Source: an uncultured Clostridium sp. (GTDB lineage: Bacteria > Bacillota > Clostridia > Oscillospirales > Acutalibacteraceae). From it: 15,258 nucleotides of DNA. The translations under genes were made by a program, and so were the position numbers. The notes beneath the pieces are model-generated. The model was not told where the DNA came from, searched no databases, and was given only the letters and a program-made list of their open reading frames with translations. Shown piece by piece: positions 7,500 through 15,258 of this stretch; the first letter of the stretch is position 1, and each line of letters starts with the position of its first letter. Location: positions 1 to 15,258 of the forward strand of contig URIN01000004.1 of assembly GCA_900547915.1 (NCBI GenBank). Direction: 5' to 3'.

Positions 7500-8723
7500 A
7501 TGGGAATTTACGAGGAACTGCGCGAACGCGGATTAATCGCGCAGATAACCGATGAAGAACGTGTAAGAGATCTTGTTAATAACGGCAAAGCAGTATTTTA
7601 TATCGGCTTTGATCCCACTGCGGATTCGCTTCATGTAGGTCACTTTATGGCCCTTACTCTTATGAAAAGGCTTCAGGAAGCCGGCAATAAACCGATTGCG
7701 CTTATCGGCGGCGGCACAGGTATGATAGGCGATCCGAGCGGAAGAACAGATATGCGTCAGATGCTTACAGTTGAAACAATACAGCATAACTGCGATTGCT
7801 TTAAAAAGCAGATGTCTAAATTTATTGATTTTTCAGACGGAAAAGCACTTATGGTAAATAATGCAGACTGGCTTCTTGACCTCAACTACATTCAGCTTTT
7901 AAGAGAAGTTGGAGCCTGCTTCTCCGTAAACCGTATGCTTTCATTTGAGTGCTATAAGCAGAGAATGGAACGCGGTCTTTCTTTCCTTGAATTTAACTAT
8001 ATGATAATGCAAAGCTATGATTTCTATGCTCTTTATCAGAAATACGGCTGTAATCTTCAGTTCGGCGGTGACGACCAGTGGTCAAATATGATAGGCGGTA
8101 TGGAGCTTATAAGAAGAAAACTCAATGGCTGTGCTGATGCTATGACTATTACTTTGCTCACAAATTCCGAGGGCAAGAAAATGGGCAAAACTCAGAAGGG
8201 CGCAGTATGGCTTGACCCAGAAAAGACATCTCCCTATGAGTTTTATCAGTATTGGCGCAATGTTGACGATGCTGATGTTATCAAATGTATGAAACTTCTT
8301 ACATTTATGCCTCTTGATGAGATTGCTGAGTATGAAAAACTTGAGGGTGCTCAGCTTAATTCAGCTAAGGAAAAACTTGCTTTTGAACTTACAAAACTCG
8401 TTCATAGTGAGGAAGAAGCTGTAAAAGCTCAGAATGCTGCAAAAGCGCTTTTCGGCGGCGGTGCTGATAATTCAGATATGCCGTCAACAGTTGTTGAAGA
8501 CTCTGATTTTGATGAAAATTCAAATGTTTCAGTTCTGGATCTTATGCTCAAAGCTTCAATGATAAAGTCAAAGGGCGAGGGCAGAAGACTTGTTCAGCAG
8601 GGCGGCATAACTGTCAATGATGAAAAAATGACAGATCCGTATATGACTGTTTCAAAAGATGATCTCAAAAATGAAGTTATCATCAGAAAAGGTAAAAAGG
8701 TATACAGAAAATTTACTGTATGA
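7500..8723 (+). CDS. tyrS: Tyrosyl-tRNA synthetase
   Basis: A class I aminoacyl-tRNA synthetase that activates tyrosine with ATP and loads it onto tRNA-Tyr. The 407-residue length is standard for the bacterial TyrS with a C-terminal S4 domain. Motifs are [15 protein letters not shown] (34-48, HIGH-type element at 45-48), [12 protein letters not shown] (70-81), FGGDDQWSN (188-196, tyrosine site) and the KMSKS-type loop KKMGKT (226-231), where bacterial TyrS often reads KFGKT. The S4-like RNA-binding domain occupies about 345-405 ([19 protein letters not shown], then GGITVND). The gene begins on the base after the recN stop and is followed by a strong terminator 3 nt after its own stop. No leader separates it from recN, so there is no T-box riboswitch of the kind that often precedes tyrS in Firmicutes. 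Confidence 0.97.
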   Translation: MGIYEELRERGLIAQITDEERVRDLVNNGKAVFYIGFDPTADSLHVGHFMALTLMKRLQEAGNKPIALIGGGTGMIGDPSGRTDMRQMLTVETIQHNCDCFKKQMSKFIDFSDGKALMVNNADWLLDLNYIQLLREVGACFSVNRMLSFECYKQRMERGLSFLEFNYMIMQSYDFYALYQKYGCNLQFGGDDQWSNMIGGMELIRRKLNGCADAMTITLLTNSEGKKMGKTQKGAVWLDPEKTSPYEFYQYWRNVDDADVIKCMKLLTFMPLDEIAEYEKLEGAQLNSAKEKLAFELTKLVHSEEEAVKAQNAAKALFGGGADNSDMPSTVVEDSDFDENSNVSVLDLMLKASMIKSKGEGRRLVQQGGITVNDEKMTDPYMTVSKDDLKNEVIIRKGKKVYRKFTV

Positions 8724-8726
8724 TTT

Positions 8727-8755
8727 AAGGCGGGCTCATCCCGCCTTTTTGTTTT
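8727..8755 (+). terminator. Intrinsic (rho-independent) terminator after tyrS
   Basis: AAGGCGGG (8727-8734) pairs perfectly with CCCGCCTT (8740-8747) around a 5-nt loop CTCAT and is followed by a T-rich tract through 8755 (TTTGTTTT after the stem). It begins 3 nt after the tyrS stop and marks the end of the first transcription unit. Confidence 0.93.
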
Positions 8756-8782
8756 GCTTATAATATGTTTATTATATAATAA

Positions 8783-11649
<2,867 letters not shown>

Positions 11650-11660
11650 GAGGTGTTATA

Positions 11661-13091
11661 ATGACTGAAAAAGTAAAAGAATATCTTGAATCATTAAAAG
11701 GCAAAAAGGTTGCATTTGTTGGTATGGGCGTTGCAAACGTGCCGTGCGCTGAGTGGCTTGCAAAGCACGGAATTGAAGTCTATGCCTGCGATAAGCGGGA
11801 CAGGGAATATATAGGTGTTGATATATGTTCAAAGCTTGATTCCCTCGGCGTAAAATTCAGCCTTGGAGAAAATTATCTTGATGTCTTGCCTGAAATGGAT
11901 ATCGTGTTCCGTTCGCACGGCATACTGCCGTTTCAGAATAAATGGATAGGTGAATGCATCGAGAGAGGACAAAAGGTCACTACTGAAATGGAAGTGTTCT
12001 TTAATTTGTGCCCAGCTAAAATAATCGGTGTAACAGGCTCTAACGGTAAAACTACAACCACCACCATAATTTCAAAAATGCTTGAAGCAGAGGGTAAAAA
12101 GGTTTATCTTGGCGGCAACATTGGAAAGGCGCTTATGCCTGAACTTGAAAATATTACTGTTGATGATATTGCAGTGGCTGAACTTTCGTCATTCCAGCTT
12201 CTTACAATGGGCAATATGGTAAAGAAACCCGATATAGCGGTCGTTACAAATATTGAGATAACTCATCAGGATCATCACGTAAATCTCGATGAATATGTGG
12301 ACGCTAAAAGAAATATACTCATTTATCAGTCTGCTGATTCTAAAGCTGTTCTTAATGCGGATTGCGATTATTCTATTGGCTCCCGTGTTTATCACGATAT
12401 GCGCTATGATGTGCGTGGAAAACTTTATGAGTTTTCAATAAAGCATCCCGTTGAAACCGGTGCTTATCTTGATGAAAACGGCAACATCGTTTTCAGTGAG
12501 AACGGCAAACACACGGTTCTTTTCAACAAAGATATTATCAAAATTCCCGGTATGCATAATGTTGAAAACTACTGCACTGCCATTTCAGCCGTTTGGGGTC
12601 TTGTTTCGGTTGAAAATATGAAAAAGATAGCAGAAACTTTTGGCGGAGTGGAGCACAGAATTGAATTCGTTCGTGAATTTAAGGGCGTTAAATATTATAA
12701 TGACTCTATCGCCACATCACCGTCACGTGTTATCAGCGGCTTAAATGCGTTTAATCAAAAGATTATTATGATATGCGGCGGCTCAGATAAAGGAAACGAT
12801 ATGAGCCAAATGGTGCCCCTTATTCTGAAAAAAGTAAAACTTCTTGTTTTGAACGGAGCAACGGCTGAAAAAATATATGATGCTGTCGTTTCGGACGAAA
12901 ACTATAAAAATAGCGGTCTTAAGATTGAAAAGACCGATACAATGGAGCACGCCCTTATGATTGCAAAAGATTTTGCAAAAAGCGGCGATATAGTATCGCT
13001 CTGTCCTGCTTGTCCTGCGTTTGATCAGTTCAAAACTTTTGAATACAGGGGCAGAAAATTTAAAGAACTTGTGAATGGATTTACTGAATAA
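11661..13091 (+). CDS. murD: UDP-N-acetylmuramoyl-L-alanine--D-glutamate ligase
   Basis: MurD adds D-glutamate to UDP-MurNAc-L-Ala in the cytoplasm, the second amino-acid step of peptidoglycan precursor synthesis, with ATP hydrolysis. The 476-residue protein shows the three Mur-ligase domains. These are an N-terminal nucleotide-binding fold (KVAFVGMGVAN, 16-26), a central ATPase with P-loop GVTGSNGKTT (123-132), Glu174 in AELSSFQ, the metal-binding THQDHH (201-206) equivalent to the usual NHLDRH, and Lys216 in DAKRNI, the expected carbamylated lysine. The C-terminal domain has GGVEHRIE (328-335), YYNDSIATSPSR (345-356), ICGGSDKG (371-378) and CPACPAFDQF (448-457). YNDSIATSP favours MurD over other Mur ligases. 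The ATG lies 11 nt after the previous gene with AGAGGTG (11649-11655). The TAA shares one base with the next ATG. Confidence 0.95.
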   Translation: MTEKVKEYLESLKGKKVAFVGMGVANVPCAEWLAKHGIEVYACDKRDREYIGVDICSKLDSLGVKFSLGENYLDVLPEMDIVFRSHGILPFQNKWIGECIERGQKVTTEMEVFFNLCPAKIIGVTGSNGKTTTTTIISKMLEAEGKKVYLGGNIGKALMPELENITVDDIAVAELSSFQLLTMGNMVKKPDIAVVTNIEITHQDHHVNLDEYVDAKRNILIYQSADSKAVLNADCDYSIGSRVYHDMRYDVRGKLYEFSIKHPVETGAYLDENGNIVFSENGKHTVLFNKDIIKIPGMHNVENYCTAISAVWGLVSVENMKKIAETFGGVEHRIEFVREFKGVKYYNDSIATSPSRVISGLNAFNQKIIMICGGSDKGNDMSQMVPLILKKVKLLVLNGATAEKIYDAVVSDENYKNSGLKIEKTDTMEHALMIAKDFAKSGDIVSLCPACPAFDQFKTFEYRGRKFKELVNGFTE

Positions 13092-14095
13092 TGGATACTT
13101 TGCAACTTTTAAAAAAATTAACTGACAGCTACGCGCTTTCGGGCTGTGAAGATAATAATTACAGCACTCTTACTGAAATTCTTTCACAGTACGGTGAAGT
13201 GCGCACTGATAATATGAAAAACGTTTTCTGCACATTCGGTGAGGGAAAGCATTTTATGCTTGAAGCTCATACTGATGAGATAGGTCTTATTGTAACTTCG
13301 ATTACTGATGAAGGTTTTCTGAAATTCTCTGCAAGCGGCGGAGTGGACAGGCGCTTTCTGCCTGCAAGCGAGGTTACTGTGCTCGGAAAAGAAAATTTGC
13401 GCGGCGTAATTTGTGCTGTACCGCCTCATCTCCGTTCTGATAAGGATAAAAAAGTTAATGATATATCAGAGCTTGCCGTTGATATAGGATACTGTAAAGA
13501 AAAAGCCGAAGAACTTGTTTCACTGGGAGACAGAATTATTTTTAACCGCAGATTTGACAAACTTTGCTCAAATAAGGTTTCATCTAACTGCCTTGATGAC
13601 AGATGCGGCGTTGCTTCACTTATTCTTGCGCTTGACAGATTAAAAAAACTGCCTGTAAAAATCACGGTTATGCTTTCGTCACAGGAAGAAGTGGGCACTC
13701 GCGGAGCAAAGGCAGGCGCGTTTTCTGTTGATGCTGATGAAGCAATCAGCGTTGATGTTTCATTTGGCTATTCGCCGCAGTGCAGCAAAGATGACTGCGG
13801 AATGCTTTCAAAAGGTCCTATGATAGGATTTTCACCCGTACTTGATAAAAACATCTCTGAAACTCTTGTAAAGTGTGCCGAAAAGAATAATATTCCATAT
13901 CAGAAAGAGATAATGAACGGAAGAACGAGCACGGACGCAGATGTGATTTCCGTTTCTAAAAGCGGCGTAAAATGCGGGCTTATCTCTATTCCGCTTAGAT
14001 ATATGCACACACCGTCTGAGGTAATCGATATTAAAGATGTTGAGGCTACTGCTGATCTTATCGTTGCATATATTTCTGAAAGGGCGGGTGAATAA
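13091..14095 (+). CDS. M42 family metallo-aminopeptidase (first of a tandem pair)
   Basis: A 334-residue cytosolic peptidase of the M42 family, whose studied members form large dodecameric aminopeptidases that trim peptides released by other proteases. Older databases often mislabel them endoglucanase. The binuclear metal site can be read as AHTDEIG (59-65, His60 and Asp62), NCLDDRCG (166-173, Asp169/Asp170), SSQEEVGTRGAKAGAF (196-211, Glu199/Glu200), Asp222 in SVDVSFG, and His306 in RYMHTPSEV. The insertion that forms the oligomerisation domain lies roughly at residues 70-160, with GGVDRRFLP (83-91). Substrate preference (Glu/Asp, Leu or Lys) cannot be told. The ATG overlaps the murD TAA by one base and has no clear ribosome-binding site, so translation probably relies on coupling. 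It is paralogous to the next gene. Confidence 0.92.
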   Translation: MDTLQLLKKLTDSYALSGCEDNNYSTLTEILSQYGEVRTDNMKNVFCTFGEGKHFMLEAHTDEIGLIVTSITDEGFLKFSASGGVDRRFLPASEVTVLGKENLRGVICAVPPHLRSDKDKKVNDISELAVDIGYCKEKAEELVSLGDRIIFNRRFDKLCSNKVSSNCLDDRCGVASLILALDRLKKLPVKITVMLSSQEEVGTRGAKAGAFSVDADEAISVDVSFGYSPQCSKDDCGMLSKGPMIGFSPVLDKNISETLVKCAEKNNIPYQKEIMNGRTSTDADVISVSKSGVKCGLISIPLRYMHTPSEVIDIKDVEATADLIVAYISERAGE

Positions 14096-14096
14096 A

Positions 14097-15098
14097 ATGC
14101 TTAAGGAACTTTGTCTTTTAAACGGAACCTCAGGGGATGAAAATGAGGTAAGAAATTATATTATTGATAAAATTAAAGACAAATGCGAGTATAAGATTGA
14201 TGCGTTAGGTTCGGTCATAGCCTTTAAAAAAGGTAAAAAGAAACCTGATAAAAAAGTTATGCTTTGTGCTCATATGGACGAGGTAGGATTTATTATCACT
14301 CATATAACTGATGACGGGTATCTGAAATTTGCACCTGTTGGCGGTATCGAGCCTGAAGCTGTTCTTACACGCAGATTAAGTGTAAACGGAAGAATCGGCG
14401 TAGCGGGTTCAAAAGCCGTTCACCTTATGAGCAAGTCTGAAAAAGACAGTGCGCCAGAGTTCAGCGATTTTCTTCTTGATATAGGAGCGGAAGACAAAAA
14501 AGAAGCAGAGAAATATGTTTCAACAGGTGATTTTGCTTATTTTGTTTCTGATTATTGTGAATTCGGTGACGGATTTATAAAAGCAAAAGCGCTTGATGAC
14601 AGAATCGGGTGTATGCTGCTTATCGAACTTATAAACAGTGAGCTTGAATATGACACATACTTTTGTTTTAATGTGCAGGAAGAGGTCGGCCTGAGAGGCT
14701 CAACTTGTACTTCATTTACGGTTCAGCCTGATATTGCCGTGGTTCTTGAATCCACAACAGCCGCTGACATTGACGGTGTTTCCGGTGCTGAAAGATGCTG
14801 CCTGCTTGGAAAAGGCCCTGTTGTTTCATATATGGACGGCAGAACTGTTTATGACAGAGAACTTTATTCCAAAGCATTTGAGATAGCAAAAGAAAACGGC
14901 ATTTCCATTCAGACAAAAACAAAGATTGCGGGCGGTAATGACGCAGGTGCTATCCAAAATTCTGCGGGCGGTTGCCGTGTATGTGCCGTATCGCTCCCGT
15001 GCAGATATATTCACACAGGCTCAAGTGTAGTTAAAAAGAGCGACATTTCCGAAACACAGAAATTTTTAAAGGTTTTCATTAACTCTCTTTATGATTGA
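14097..15098 (+). CDS. M42 family metallo-aminopeptidase (second of a tandem pair)
   Basis: A 333-residue M42 aminopeptidase. Metal-site motifs are CAHMDEVGF (57-65, His59 and Asp61), KALDDRIG (164-171, Asp167/Asp168), NVQEEVGLRGS (192-202, Glu195/Glu196), Glu218 in VLESTTAAD and His306 in RYIHTGSSV. IAGGNDAGAI (277-286) is closer to the family norm than the matching part of its neighbour. Glu218 replaces the Asp222 of the first copy, which may alter metal or substrate preference. The start at 14097, one base after the preceding stop and 6-8 nt after a GGGTG element, aligns with the normal M42 N-terminus. An upstream in-frame ATG at 14037 would add a 20-residue hydrophobic leader that mimics a signal peptide but overlaps the first peptidase by 59 nt, so I reject it. 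The stop overlaps the following gene by 8 nt. Confidence 0.92.
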   Translation: MLKELCLLNGTSGDENEVRNYIIDKIKDKCEYKIDALGSVIAFKKGKKKPDKKVMLCAHMDEVGFIITHITDDGYLKFAPVGGIEPEAVLTRRLSVNGRIGVAGSKAVHLMSKSEKDSAPEFSDFLLDIGAEDKKEAEKYVSTGDFAYFVSDYCEFGDGFIKAKALDDRIGCMLLIELINSELEYDTYFCFNVQEEVGLRGSTCTSFTVQPDIAVVLESTTAADIDGVSGAERCCLLGKGPVVSYMDGRTVYDRELYSKAFEIAKENGISIQTKTKIAGGNDAGAIQNSAGGCRVCAVSLPCRYIHTGSSVVKKSDISETQKFLKVFINSLYD

Positions 15099-15258
15099 AA
15101 AAATACACGAATTCCAAAAGCTTAATTTATTTAAAGAAGAAAATATTTTTACTGTTCGTATAAAATCGTTGGCTAAGTCATACGGTTTTGATTTTTCGTT
15201 TGCTTCATTTTACAGACAAATTGAAAACGGGCTGACGACTGCTGTATTCAGCGTGCTT
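15091..15258 (+). CDS. N-terminal fragment of a gene cut by the window end, possibly GNAT acetyltransferase
   Basis: An ATG at 15091 opens a frame that stays open to the last base (56 codons). It overlaps the upstream peptidase stop by 8 nt, and an in-frame TAA at 15067-15069 with no other ATG makes this the only start. No good ribosome-binding site is seen, so coupling to the peptidase gene is likely. The visible part (GFDFSFASFYRQIENG at residues 34-49, then TTAVFSVL) resembles the N-terminus of clostridial GNAT-like proteins, in which an aromatic-rich 'fy.Q' segment is followed by a strand reporting on self or substrate. This family call is a weak pattern memory, not a firm identification. 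Confidence 0.6.
   Translation, partial: MIEKIHEFQKLNLFKEENIFTVRIKSLAKSYGFDFSFASFYRQIENGLTTAVFSVL

Noticed and set aside
8759..8780. Two extra TATAAT boxes between the terminator and the ligA promoter
   Set aside because: No reasonable -35 element stands at a suitable distance, and such hexamers are expected in this very AT-rich spacer; kept only as an alternative in the ligA promoter finding.
12914..12936. Inverted repeat CGGTCTT / AAGACCG with a 9-nt loop, possible terminator or attenuator
   Set aside because: It lies well inside murD, has a long loop and no following T tract; the coding frame explains the sequence.
14037..14096. Upstream in-frame ATG giving the second M42 peptidase a hydrophobic, signal-peptide-like leader
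   Set aside because: The stretch overlaps the coding 3' end of the first peptidase by 59 nt, M42 enzymes are cytosolic, and the ATG at 14097 gives the normal family N-terminus.

Overview
The window reads as a piece of chromosome from a low-GC Gram-positive bacterium (Bacillota), most likely class Clostridia. The main support is gene order. The run xseA-xseB-ispA-dxs-tlyA-nadK-argR-recN is the conserved Firmicutes cluster, and an NAD kinase gene between tlyA and argR is the clostridial version. The DNA is AT-rich, all genes lie on the + strand, and most junctions overlap or nearly touch. Nothing indicates a plasmid, phage, mobile element, CRISPR array or RNA gene. I judge it to be core housekeeping sequence, not a hidden new system. 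A gut Oscillospirales/Ruminococcus-type host is plausible but not proven.

Positions 1-34 are not genomic. They match the Illumina Nextera Read 1 adapter ending in the Tn5 mosaic end. The window therefore starts at a contig end carrying untrimmed adapter, and xseA is cut there.

First transcription unit (35-8755): the C-terminal half of xseA, then xseB (exonuclease VII), ispA and dxs (isoprenoid precursors), tlyA (S4-domain rRNA methyltransferase family), nadK, argR (arginine repressor), recN (DNA repair) and tyrS (tyrosyl-tRNA synthetase). It closes with a strong intrinsic terminator at 8727-8755. A possible internal promoter lies between ispA and dxs. tyrS follows recN with no gap and no T-box leader, in the place where spore-forming clostridia usually carry spoIVB and spo0A.

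Second transcription unit (from about 8798): a convincing sigma-A promoter with an extended -10, then ligA (NAD-dependent DNA ligase), an unrecognised two-helix membrane protein, murD (peptidoglycan precursor ligase), two tandem M42-family aminopeptidases, and the first 56 codons of a gene that runs off the end and may be a GNAT acetyltransferase. ATGA, TAATG and 1-11 nt junctions suggest co-transcription and translational coupling.

Functionally, Dxs and IspA feed farnesyl diphosphate to undecaprenyl carrier and quinone synthesis, and MurD supplies the peptidoglycan precursor loaded on that carrier. NadK makes NADP from NAD, and LigA consumes NAD. Exonuclease VII, RecN and LigA all serve DNA repair. 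The least understood item is the membrane protein at 10816-11649. The other points worth a second look are the adapter, the recN-tyrS junction and the paralogous peptidase pair.
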